64,000 nucleotides of DNA, taken from assembly GCA_965243145.1 (NCBI GenBank), contig CBDEUB010000002.1, forward strand, positions 1,922,001-1,986,000, read 5' to 3'. The translations under genes and the position numbers were made by a program. This document shows positions 52,148 to 60,682 of this stretch, in pieces. This DNA comes from CBDBLK01 sp965243145. GTDB lineage: Bacteria > Bdellovibrionota > Bacteriovoracia > Bacteriovoracales > Bacteriovoracaceae. The notes under the pieces were generated by a model. That model was not told the origin of the DNA and did not search any database. It saw nothing but the letters and a program-made list of their open reading frames with translations. Position 1 is the stretch's first letter. Each line of letters opens with the position of its first letter.

Positions 52148-53188
52148 CTAGGTTGAATGTTCAGTGCCATCAATGAAAGGCAGGGATTGAAAAATGGCAT
52201 GGGCCGCGCTAGTTGGAGTCGTCTTTTTGCTCAACATATCTTGGATTTGTTGGGCATAAACTTTTTGATAGTGGGGAGAATCTTGAATTTTGGACTCCAG
52301 CATTTCGGAAACCAGCTTTTCGACCCACTTTGTATTTTGGAAATCTCTATGCTTGGAAAATTGGCCGAGTTTTTGTGCTTTCTCAATAAAATTTTCTACA
52401 GTTTCCCAAATTTCTTGCAGGCCAAAGGCCTGTTTCCCCTTGAGAGAAGAACAAAGCAAAACTTGAGGTTTCCAAAAATCTTTAGAAGTTTCGGATTGGG
52501 AAGAGTGCCCTTGAGTGATAAATTGAAGGGCATTTTTGTATTGGGAGGCAGTTTGTTTGGCCAGTTCTAATAATTGGCCATCGGCCTTGTTGACGATAAT
52601 GGCATCGGCCAGTTCGATAATGCCCCTCTTGATCCCTTGAAGTTCATCTCCGGCGTTGGGGGGGATGAGAACCATAAAAAAATCGACCATGGAATGGGCC
52701 TGGTATTCGGATTGTCCAACACCTACAGTTTCTACCAAAACCACATCAAAACCGGCCGCTTCACATAGGAGAATACTCTCTCTAGTTCTATGGGCCACAC
52801 CCCCTAGAGAACCGCAATTTGGTGCCGGGCGGATAAAGACATTGGCCCGGCGGGAAAGTTCCTCCATCCTGGTTTTGTCACCCAAAATAGAGCCTCCGGC
52901 GATTGGACTGGAAGGGTCAATGGCCAAAACGGCCACCTTTTTGTCCAAGTCGGTCAGCAATAGGCCAAAACTTTCTATAAAGGTTGATTTCCCCACGCCG
53001 GGAGGCCCAGACAGGCCTATGCGGATAGATTTCCCGGTGTGAGGCATGATCTTGTCCAACAGTTCTTGGGATTGTTGGAGGTGTTCCGCAAGGGAAGATT
53101 CGACCAAAGTTATGGCCTTGGCCAGAGAGGGGCGATCCCCCTGTAAAAGGCGGTTCAAGAGATTTTGAGCAAAAGTTTTTGCGGCCAT
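52148..53188 (-). CDS. meaB: MeaB/ArgK-type G-protein chaperone of methylmalonyl-CoA mutase
   Basis: MeaB protects and reloads the B12 enzyme methylmalonyl-CoA mutase, using GTP. The 346-residue protein has P-loop G-P-P-G-V-G-K-S-T (61-69), D-P-S-S-P-I-A-G-G-S-I-L-G-D-K-T-R-M, V-E-T-V-G-V-G-Q-S-E, and N-K-A-D. Its ATG follows directly after the mutase stop codon, so the pair is coupled. Confidence 0.95.
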   Translation of the reverse strand: MAAKTFAQNLLNRLLQGDRPSLAKAITLVESSLAEHLQQSQELLDKIMPHTGKSIRIGLSGPPGVGKSTFIESFGLLLTDLDKKVAVLAIDPSSPIAGGSILGDKTRMEELSRRANVFIRPAPNCGSLGGVAHRTRESILLCEAAGFDVVLVETVGVGQSEYQAHSMVDFFMVLIPPNAGDELQGIKRGIIELADAIIVNKADGQLLELAKQTASQYKNALQFITQGHSSQSETSKDFWKPQVLLCSSLKGKQAFGLQEIWETVENFIEKAQKLGQFSKHRDFQNTKWVEKLVSEMLESKIQDSPHYQKVYAQQIQDMLSKKTTPTSAAHAIFQSLPFIDGTEHST

Positions 53189-55330
53189 TTATCCCTGTGC
53201 CTTCTCTATGGCCTCGACGACAGCACGGGCCGATTCTAGGATCGGAGTTCCGGGGCCAAAAATGCCCTTGACACCCGCTTTTTCCAAAAAGGCGTAATCC
53301 CCTTTGGGAATGACACCGCCTACGAAGACGATAATATTTTGATTTTCCACCTGTTTTTGTAAGGCACTGATCAATTGGGGGATCAGGTTTTTATGGGCAC
53401 CTGCCTGGGAAGATATGCCTACCGCGTGAACATCACTTTCAACGGCGTAGCGGGCAACTTCTTCGGGAGTGCAAAAGAGTGGGGCCAGGTCAATATCAAG
53501 GCCGGCATCGGCAAAGGCGGTGGCGATGAGTTTGGCCCCTCTATCGTGTCCGTCTTGTCCCATTTTGGCCACCAACATGCGTGGCCGGCGGCCATATTTT
53601 TTTTGAAAGGCCTCAATTTTTTGTTTCAACATATTCCACTTCTCATCCCGTTTAAAAGGTTTTCCGTAGACACCTGAAATGATATTTGTGTTGGCCTGGT
53701 AGCGCCCCCATATCTTTTCCAAGGCCTGGGTTATCTCGCCTACAGTACATCTAGCACGGGCCGCCTCCACACTCAAGGCAAGGGCATTCCCCAAACCGTT
53801 TTCCGCATAACGGGTAAGGTTGGCCAAGGCGTTTTGCACTTGGTGCGAATCCCTTTGGGAGCGCAATTCGGCCAATTTCTCAATTTGGGAAGAGCGGACA
53901 TTGTGGTTGTCAATTTCGCGCAATTCAACTTTTTCGTCATCAGTTGCGTGGTATTTATTGACTCCGACAATGGTGTCTTCGCCCCGGTCAATGCGTGCCT
54001 GTTTGGCGGCCGCTGCTTGTTCAATGTGCCTTTTGGGAATACCTTGTTCAATTGCCCGAATCATGCCTCCGGCGCGATCAATTTCTTGCATCAATTGTTT
54101 GGCCCGCTCTGCAATTTGTTGAGTGAGGGTTTCCATCATATAAGACCCACCCCAGGGATCGACGACTTGGGTGATGCCGGTTTCTTCCTGGAGGATGATT
54201 TGGGTATTTCTGGCAATGCGGGCACTCAATTCGCTAGGCAACGCCATGGCCTCGTCGAAGGAATTGGTGTGCAGGGATTGGGTTCCTCCAAAGACCGCCG
54301 CCATGGCCTCGATAGTGGTTCTCACAATATTGTTGTAGGGGCCTTGTTCGGTGAGGCTCCAACCCGAGGTTTGGCAGTGGGTTCTGAGCATTTGAGATTT
54401 GGGATTTTTGGGATTGTAGGGAGCGATCAGGTCATTCCACAACATTCGCGCGGCCCTCAATTTGGCCACTTCCATGTAAAAATTCATTCCAATGCCAAAA
54501 AAGAAACTCAAGCGCGGGGCGAATTGATCAATGTCCATGCCCGCTTTAATCGCAGTTTCAACATATTCTTTACCGTTGGCCAAAGTATAGGCCAATTCCA
54601 AGGCGGTATCCGCTCCGGCCTCTTGCATGTGGTAGCCCGAAATGGAAATGGAGTTAAATTTGGGCATGTGCTTTGCCGTGTATTGGAAAATATCGGAGAC
54701 AATGTTCATGGAAGGCCCGGGAGGATAGATGTAGGTATTCCTCACCATAAATTCCTTGAGAATGTCGTTTTGAATCGTACCCTTGAGATTCGCGGGAGCA
54801 ACGCCTTGTTCTTCGGCGGCGACGATATAATTGGCCATGATGGGCAAGACGGCCCCATTCATAGTCATAGAGACGGAAACTTTGTCCAGGGGAATATGGC
54901 GAAACAAAATTTTCATATCTTCGACGGAATCGATCGCCACTCCGGCCTTGCCGACATCACCGGCGACGCGGGGATGGCCAGAATCGTAACCCCGGTGAGT
55001 GGCCAAATCGAAGGCCACAGAAATGCCCTGCCCACCACTGGCCAGAATTTTTCGATAAAAAGTGTTGGATTCTTCCGCCGTCGAAAATCCGGCATACTGG
55101 CGGATCGTCCATGGCCTGCCAGCATACATAGTGGCACGCGGCCCTCGGATAAAGGGGGACAGGCCAGGCAGAGTATCGTGGTGGGGATTGTCTTTGAGGT
55201 CGGCCTTGGTGTACAGGGGCCTGATTTCTATGCCCTCGGGAGAAGGCCTACAAAGTTCCTCCAGGGGCCTGTTTTGACATTCCTTAGAGGCCAGGGATTC
55301 CCATTCTTTTAGCGTTGTCACCTTTGCCAC
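53189..55330 (-). CDS. methylmalonyl-CoA mutase (single-chain, B12-dependent)
   Basis: The enzyme converts methylmalonyl-CoA and succinyl-CoA, which links propionate, odd-chain fatty acids and branched amino acids to the TCA cycle. The 713-residue protein has the substrate TIM barrel (R-P-W-T-I-R-Q-Y-A-G-F-S near residue 86) and a C-terminal B12 domain with D-G-H-D-R-G (H595 ligates cobalt). Length fits the catalytic alpha-type chain. No small-subunit gene is adjacent. A 492-codon ORF on the opposite strand is a shadow. Confidence 0.96.
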   Translation of the reverse strand: MAKVTTLKEWESLASKECQNRPLEELCRPSPEGIEIRPLYTKADLKDNPHHDTLPGLSPFIRGPRATMYAGRPWTIRQYAGFSTAEESNTFYRKILASGGQGISVAFDLATHRGYDSGHPRVAGDVGKAGVAIDSVEDMKILFRHIPLDKVSVSMTMNGAVLPIMANYIVAAEEQGVAPANLKGTIQNDILKEFMVRNTYIYPPGPSMNIVSDIFQYTAKHMPKFNSISISGYHMQEAGADTALELAYTLANGKEYVETAIKAGMDIDQFAPRLSFFFGIGMNFYMEVAKLRAARMLWNDLIAPYNPKNPKSQMLRTHCQTSGWSLTEQGPYNNIVRTTIEAMAAVFGGTQSLHTNSFDEAMALPSELSARIARNTQIILQEETGITQVVDPWGGSYMMETLTQQIAERAKQLMQEIDRAGGMIRAIEQGIPKRHIEQAAAAKQARIDRGEDTIVGVNKYHATDDEKVELREIDNHNVRSSQIEKLAELRSQRDSHQVQNALANLTRYAENGLGNALALSVEAARARCTVGEITQALEKIWGRYQANTNIISGVYGKPFKRDEKWNMLKQKIEAFQKKYGRRPRMLVAKMGQDGHDRGAKLIATAFADAGLDIDLAPLFCTPEEVARYAVESDVHAVGISSQAGAHKNLIPQLISALQKQVENQNIIVFVGGVIPKGDYAFLEKAGVKGIFGPGTPILESARAVVEAIEKAQG

Positions 55331-55460
55331 ACTTCGCCTTTTTTCACTAGATTTGGCCCACTTATCATAATCCTTGGAAGGGTTTTCCGAATTTCAGCGC
55401 ATTCTAAGTCAAGTGCTATAATTTTAGCAAGAGGCCTGGAAAAAAGGGGCCTTAGCGGGG

Positions 55461-56033
55461 TTGTTTGTGAACCATTCTTCCAGGCCGGCCAAGTCAAGTC
55501 ACCCTTCGAGGATCACCCTTGAATCGAGTCTCCAGAGTTTCTTTTACGATCAGCTTTCGGAGATCAACCAGCGCTCTAGCGGGCCTTTGCCCAAAGAGGC
55601 CATTTACTACTCTTCACTGGTTATGGATAAATTTAGCGAGAGTGAAAATTATTTTGAAGAAATAGAGGGAAAAACGCGGGAAAAAGTTTTGGGCCTTAAA
55701 CTTTTTGAATCAAGTGAGCTATCTCCAACAGAGCAAAAGCGTTGTCTTAAAGATATAGGCGATACCGCTTTATTTTTGTGCGGTTTTTTTCCCGAATCCC
55801 TTAAAAGCAAGCTGACGGATACCCAGTATTATCAGAGGATTGGGCAAACCGCTTATCTCAGACTCAACAGTTTAGTGCCCAGTGCTTACAACCGCTCTGC
55901 CTTTTATCAGCTTCTCTCGCAGATTTTTGATCAGTTGGCACTGACTATAGACTTGGTTGCACAAAGAGTTTTTAAAAAAGGCCCTGAAGAAGAACTTTTT
56001 TTGATCACCACTCACAAATTGCAGGCCTGTTAG
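55461..56033 (+). CDS. hypothetical protein (about 190 residues)
   Basis: I do not recognise this protein. It lacks a signal peptide and membrane helix, and its body is alpha-helical with an internal stretch Q-Y-Y-Q-R-I-G-Q-T-A-Y-L-R-L. The start could be TTG 55461 or GTG 55467, neither with a strong ribosome-binding site. It is divergent from the mutase gene and tail to tail with the M16 protease gene 38 nt away. Codon use is like that of its neighbours, so I believe it is expressed. Confidence 0.68.
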   Translation: MFVNHSSRPAKSSHPSRITLESSLQSFFYDQLSEINQRSSGPLPKEAIYYSSLVMDKFSESENYFEEIEGKTREKVLGLKLFESSELSPTEQKRCLKDIGDTALFLCGFFPESLKSKLTDTQYYQRIGQTAYLRLNSLVPSAYNRSAFYQLLSQIFDQLALTIDLVAQRVFKKGPEEELFLITTHKLQAC

Positions 56034-56071
56034 AAGCTGTTTGAAAAGTGGCCCCTGCTGCAAACGGCCTC

Positions 56072-58660
56072 TTAGAAATTTCCGGGGCGTCCCACCACAA
56101 TAGTGCTCCAAGGGCGTTCAAAAATGGCCTTGATATGGGTTTGAAAATCTTGATAAGAAAGCTGGTCTATGGCCTTGTTTTCCAAATGATAGTGATCCAA
56201 AGGATACCCGTGAAGAGTTGTGGAAGAATAAATATTGGCGTAATCCTCGTTGGTTTGCAGGGCCAGGAGAGATTGCCCTTGAATCATGCGTTTAATGCGT
56301 TGGAATTGGCCTTTTTTCAGTCCTTTATTTTTGATGCCGGCGATAATTTTTTCAATGCTGTTTAGTGCTGCTTTAACTTTGTCGTGGCCTGAGGCCATAT
56401 AAATGCCCCAATGGCCCGCTTCGAGAGCGGAAAAGTGGACGGGTTGAGTGGTGTAGCACAGGCCTTGGCGATCGCGCATTTCGACGAAAAGTTCCGAACT
56501 CTGGCCAGAGAGGTGGGCGGTCAGCATTTTGAGATAGAGATTTTTGCGGGAACCCAGAGGGGCCACCGGAATACCGTAAAAAATTTGGGTTTGTTCCCTG
56601 TCAAATTCAATGAAAATTTTTCGTGAAGGAAGGGGTTTTATTTTCCTAGGGCGTAGTTTTGGAGACGGCCGCGATTGGAGATTGGCCCAGTGGGGTTCCA
56701 ATATATTGATCACTTCGCTTAAAGAGTGGTCGCCACAATAAGTAAAAAGCATGCTTTCCCTAGATAAATTTTTTCGGTGCCGTTCGTGTAGGTGTTTGGC
56801 CCCAATGGAACGGATCGATTGAGGAGAACCCAGGGACGGCAAGGAGTAGGGGTGGCCATCAAAAAAGAGTTTGGCGGCCGCTTCAAAACACTGTTTGACG
56901 GGGTCAACCTGCCGCATTTTGAGTTGCCTCAAAGTCATTTCTTTTTCATGTTTAACTCTGTCTGAGGGAAGTGTGGGGTGTAAAAGGGAACCCCAAAAGT
57001 GCTCGGCCAGGGATTTAAAATGTTGACTTTGCCCGTGTAGCATAAGGCCATAGGAGTTTTTTCCCGCCAGTCCATTGAGCGATGCCGATTTATTTTCCAA
57101 GTCGGATTTGAGTTCTTGGTATTCCGCACCGGCATGGCCTTTGATCAGAGTTTTGCTGAGTACATGGTGTTGGCCATTGGTTGAAGTGTTTTCACTGCTC
57201 AAACCTCCGCGCAAATAAGCGTGCAAGACGAAGGTCGGGTTGATGGGATTGTGCCGGTAGATGAGGCGGACGCCGGATTTGAGTTGCAAAATTTGGGTTT
57301 GGGGGTCGTACTTCGATTTGATCGTTTTGTACTTGTTTTGATTTTGGCCCTTGAGTGCCATGCCCCGTTTTTTCAAAGAACTCTGAAATGTTTTTAGCAA
57401 GGGCGCAAAGGATTGGGCCTTTTTGGCCGGCAGGCCCTGGGGAATTTGCAGGCCCAGGTGAATGGTGCTTTTGAAGAGTTCTCTCAAATTTACATTAACA
57501 GCGTGTGTGGAAGTGTTTTTGACTCGCTCGATAAATTCGTCTTCGGAGTGGATCGATCCGGTTTGGGCAAAACTGTGGCCCAAGGTGAAGGCGTGGGATT
57601 CAATGGATTCGCGGTCGTAAATCTTGGAGGCCAAATATTGATTTTTAATTTTTTGAACCTCTTGTTCGCTCAGACCAGTGCGTATGGCCTCAATAAGGCC
57701 AGCTTCCAATTTGGACAGAATGGAGGACAGGTTTTCAACTGGAAAACTTATTTTTATAAAGTGGACTCCACCCTGCACCATAAAAATAGTGGAGTTGTGA
57801 ACGGAATTGGCCAGGGAACCGTCGAGGACTAGAGTCTTGTAGAGGCGGGAAGTTTCTCCGTATCCGAGGGCGCTGAGGGCCAAATCCTCCGGCGCAGCAC
57901 ATTCGTTCAGAAAGGGGGAGGCCTGAAAACAGAGGTGGAGTTGGGCCATTTTGACATCTTTTTGGTGAACCTCCACGGCGGGGCCATTTTTCAATTTAAA
58001 GGAAGGAAAAGAGGACGAGGTTCCTTTGGGTATTGGGAAAGATTCGATCTTGCGGGAAAGTTTGGGTATGTTGAATTTCCCCCTCAAATCTCCCGCTACA
58101 ATAAGAAGTGCGTTGGAGAGGTTGTAGAATTTTTTTCTAAATTCAATCAATTGCCTGCGGTGAAAACGGGAGATCGTCTTGGGGGTTCCCAAGATGGGGT
58201 GTTGGTATCCTCCGGTGAAGAAGGCCTCTTGCAATTTTTGAAAGGCAAACTGGCCAGGATTATCTTGACTCCGGCGGTACTCCTCCAGTACGACACCCCT
58301 TTCCGGTGCAAAATCCTGTTCTTCAAAGGCGGGGTGGGCGACCATATCCAAGAGAACCTCCAGGCCCTCGCCCAGAAATTTGGAGGGAATATTGAGGTAG
58401 TAGCAGGTGTAGTCAAAGGAAGTGAAGGCGTTGAGTTCGCCCCCCAATCCCTCCGCTTGGCGGGCAATTTCGGCCCCCGGGCGAGTCGGCGTTCCCTTAA
58501 AAAACATGTGTTCGAGGAAGTGGGCAATGCCTTGGTCTGTCTTTTTTTCCAGAGCGGAACCGGCGCGGAACCACATTTGGATTGATGCGGCAGAACATCC
58601 CGGGGCCTGGACAAAAAGGGTTTCGAGTTGGTTGTCGAGGCGAATTTTTTGACATTGCAT
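56072..58660 (-). CDS. M16-family zinc metalloprotease (two-domain)
   Basis: The 862-residue protein is a pitrilysin-type peptidase with two M16 halves in one chain. The first half carries the inverted zinc motif H47-F-L-E50-H51 and a downstream glutamate in E-E-Y-R-R-S, so it should be catalytic. The second half lacks that motif, as in most paired M16 proteins. No signal peptide is seen, which suggests a cytoplasmic role in degrading peptides. It is divergent from the hemW-like gene by 73 nt. Confidence 0.92.
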   Translation of the reverse strand: MQCQKIRLDNQLETLFVQAPGCSAASIQMWFRAGSALEKKTDQGIAHFLEHMFFKGTPTRPGAEIARQAEGLGGELNAFTSFDYTCYYLNIPSKFLGEGLEVLLDMVAHPAFEEQDFAPERGVVLEEYRRSQDNPGQFAFQKLQEAFFTGGYQHPILGTPKTISRFHRRQLIEFRKKFYNLSNALLIVAGDLRGKFNIPKLSRKIESFPIPKGTSSSFPSFKLKNGPAVEVHQKDVKMAQLHLCFQASPFLNECAAPEDLALSALGYGETSRLYKTLVLDGSLANSVHNSTIFMVQGGVHFIKISFPVENLSSILSKLEAGLIEAIRTGLSEQEVQKIKNQYLASKIYDRESIESHAFTLGHSFAQTGSIHSEDEFIERVKNTSTHAVNVNLRELFKSTIHLGLQIPQGLPAKKAQSFAPLLKTFQSSLKKRGMALKGQNQNKYKTIKSKYDPQTQILQLKSGVRLIYRHNPINPTFVLHAYLRGGLSSENTSTNGQHHVLSKTLIKGHAGAEYQELKSDLENKSASLNGLAGKNSYGLMLHGQSQHFKSLAEHFWGSLLHPTLPSDRVKHEKEMTLRQLKMRQVDPVKQCFEAAAKLFFDGHPYSLPSLGSPQSIRSIGAKHLHERHRKNLSRESMLFTYCGDHSLSEVINILEPHWANLQSRPSPKLRPRKIKPLPSRKIFIEFDREQTQIFYGIPVAPLGSRKNLYLKMLTAHLSGQSSELFVEMRDRQGLCYTTQPVHFSALEAGHWGIYMASGHDKVKAALNSIEKIIAGIKNKGLKKGQFQRIKRMIQGQSLLALQTNEDYANIYSSTTLHGYPLDHYHLENKAIDQLSYQDFQTHIKAIFERPWSTIVVGRPGNF

Positions 58661-58733
58661 GATGAAGAGTCTTCCTTGTAAGGGCGAGGTTTGTTATGAC
58701 TCAAACAAGAGACTTTTGTCAATTTGAGGGGAA

Positions 58734-59927
58734 ATGTCCAAAAAAACGCCATTGGCCTTGCCGGCACTCGATTCCTTATACATGCATTTCCCCTTTTGCC
58801 GCCACTTGTGCAATTACTGCGATTTTTATAAAACCCTCTCTAGCACGGCGACTGGTGCTTTTGACCTCCAGGCCTTTGAAAATTCCGAGGACATAGAGCA
58901 TTTCCACACTTTCCTGGAAACTTCCTGGGAGAAACACCAGGCCTGGATGGAGTCCCTGGGGCGTTACTGGGGACAATTGCAAACTTTTTATTTGGGAGGG
59001 GGAACGCCCTCCTTGTGGGGGGCCAAGGGCGCGCACTTTCTCAAAACTTTTTTTGCCGAGCGAGGCATTATTCTCGACCCCAAGGGCGAGCACACCATGG
59101 AAATCAACCCGGGAACCTACACGGCCGAGGGGATTGGGGCGTGGATGGATTTTGGCATCAACCGTTTGAGTCTTGGCCTGCAAAGTCTCAATAGCGACTT
59201 TTTACGCGTTTTAGATCGGGTTCATTCTTTAGAAGATTCCCTGGGGGCGCTGGAATTTTTATCTTCTCTCAGAGGCCAGGGGGTTCGTTTTTCCGTGGAT
59301 TTTATGCTGGGCCTTCCCCTCTCTTCCCAGGGTGGCCGGGATGTTTTGCGAGAACTGGAGTTGGTTCTTCAATATTCTCCCGTGCATATTAGCCTGTATA
59401 TTTTGACGGTCAAGGGCAATTATCCTCTGCACAAAAAACTCCCCGACGACGAATGGATAGCGCGGGAGTATCTCCAAGTTTCCGAATTTTTACGCGGGCG
59501 GGGTTTTGAACACTACGAAGTGTCCAATTTTGCCCTGCCGGGCCATCAGTCCCGCCACAATTTGCGCTATTGGACTTCCCAGACCACTGCGGCCTTGGGA
59601 AGGTCGGCGACGGGTTTTTTGGCAGAGGAGGGGATGCGCTATAAGTGGAAGGTCAGAGTGACGGGGTGGAGTTTGGAAAACCTCGACGCTAAGGCACTGA
59701 ATTTAGAGCGGATTTACCTCGGTTTGCGCCTGAGTCGCGGCCTAAAATTGAGTTGGGCCTTTGGCCCAGGAGGACAAGAGTTTTTGTTGCATAGTATTAA
59801 AAATTGGGAGTCGAAGGGGCTGGCCAGTTATACGGATGGAGTTGTAAAACTACACCCCCGTGGTTTTTTGCTCCTCGATGGCCTGGTGGGAGAGCTTTTA
59901 AGGGCAACTCCCGATAATTGTCTTTGA
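58734..59927 (+). CDS. hemW: HemW-like radical SAM protein
   Basis: HemW-type proteins (formerly called HemN-like) are radical SAM proteins that act as heme chaperones and lack the coproporphyrinogen oxidase activity of true HemN. The 397-residue protein has the cluster motif C22-x3-C26-x2-C29 (P-F-C-R-H-L-C-N-Y-C-D-F-Y), then F-Y-L-G-G-G-T-P-S and S-L-G-L-Q-S. HemN-type proteins have an extra upstream Cys and longer N-terminus, not seen here. Function by family; heme or porphyrin substrate not testable here. Confidence 0.87.
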   Translation: MSKKTPLALPALDSLYMHFPFCRHLCNYCDFYKTLSSTATGAFDLQAFENSEDIEHFHTFLETSWEKHQAWMESLGRYWGQLQTFYLGGGTPSLWGAKGAHFLKTFFAERGIILDPKGEHTMEINPGTYTAEGIGAWMDFGINRLSLGLQSLNSDFLRVLDRVHSLEDSLGALEFLSSLRGQGVRFSVDFMLGLPLSSQGGRDVLRELELVLQYSPVHISLYILTVKGNYPLHKKLPDDEWIAREYLQVSEFLRGRGFEHYEVSNFALPGHQSRHNLRYWTSQTTAALGRSATGFLAEEGMRYKWKVRVTGWSLENLDAKALNLERIYLGLRLSRGLKLSWAFGPGGQEFLLHSIKNWESKGLASYTDGVVKLHPRGFLLLDGLVGELLRATPDNCL

Positions 59928-59930
59928 CCC

Positions 59931-59958
59931 ATTGACATGGACAAAATGAACCCCATCT
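59931..59958 (+). promoter_or_regulatory. sigma-32-like heat-shock promoter of grpE-dnaK-dnaJ
   Basis: A -35 ATTGACA (59931-59937) and a -10 CCCCATCT (59951-59958) are separated by 13 bp, close to the sigma-32 consensus (CTTGAAA, then CCCCATNT). Transcription would start near 59965, and the AAGGAG of grpE begins at 59967, so the leader would be very short. No CIRCE (HrcA) inverted repeat is seen. Confidence 0.6.
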
Positions 59959-59978
59959 TATCCCCATAAGGAGAAATT

Positions 59979-60638
59979 GTGACTCAAGCAGCTAATGAAC
60001 GGGAAAATGAATCTAAGCAGCAGGAGGCCCTCAAAGGGCCTAGGCCCGAGGGCAAGCGACGGGGGAAAAAGGGGAAATTGAAAGACTCGAAGGAGGCGAA
60101 AGCGGAGGTGAAAGAGGAAGAAACCAAGGCCGGCCCCGAGGAGACTAACGCCGAGGAAGATTCGCACCGGGGGGAGGAAGCGGAAGAAAAAAAGGATGAG
60201 CTTCCCAGGGAAGATTATAAGAGCAAGTACTTTTATTTGGCCGCAGAAATGGAAAATATGAAGCGGCGGTTTGAGCGGGAACGGGAGAACTTTCTCAAGT
60301 ACGGAAGTGAAAAAATTTTGTCGGCACTGATTGAGGTCGTGGACAATTTTGATCGCAGTATTGAGGCCCTGGGCAGTGACGAAGATAAAAAAGTTGTGAA
60401 TATTCGAGTGGGCATGGAAATGGTGCGAACCCAATTCCTGGAAGTTTTGAAGGCCCACGGTCTTGAGACGGTTCAAGCGCTGGGGGAGGAATTTGACCCC
60501 AACTTTCACGAGGCCATAGGGCAACAGGCGGTCGAGGGGAAGAAAGAACAGGAGGTTATTCAAGAGTATCAAAAGGGCTATCTGCTCAATGGGCGGTTGT
60601 TGAGGGCGGCCAAAGTTATTGTTGCTAAAGGCGATTAA
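59979..60638 (+). CDS. grpE: nucleotide exchange factor GrpE
   Basis: GrpE releases ADP from DnaK. The 219-residue protein has a long, very charged N-terminal tail (residues 1-75). A coiled coil (about 80-130, with A-A-E-M-E-N-M-K-R-R-F-E-R-E-R-E-N) and the C-terminal beta wing (F-D-P-N-F-H-E-A-I-G) follow. GTG 59979 lies behind TAAGGAG. The charged tail is longer than in E. coli. Confidence 0.94.
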   Translation: MTQAANERENESKQQEALKGPRPEGKRRGKKGKLKDSKEAKAEVKEEETKAGPEETNAEEDSHRGEEAEEKKDELPREDYKSKYFYLAAEMENMKRRFERERENFLKYGSEKILSALIEVVDNFDRSIEALGSDEDKKVVNIRVGMEMVRTQFLEVLKAHGLETVQALGEEFDPNFHEAIGQQAVEGKKEQEVIQEYQKGYLLNGRLLRAAKVIVAKGD

Positions 60639-60682
60639 CCCAACCGTTGAAACGCCAAAAAATAAGATAAGGAGAAGACAAA

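Noticed and set aside
53834..55312. 492-codon ORF on + strand
   Set aside because: It lies wholly antisense to the clearly conserved methylmalonyl-CoA mutase gene and has no family motif; its openness follows from the GC-rich codon use of the real gene.
55331..55460. Cobalamin riboswitch before the methylmalonyl-CoA mutase gene
   Set aside because: The gap is only 130 nt, shorter than the usual element, and no B12-box-like sequence is recognised.
57935..58585. 216-codon ORF on + strand
   Set aside because: It lies opposite the M16 protease zinc domain, whose motifs are intact on the - strand.
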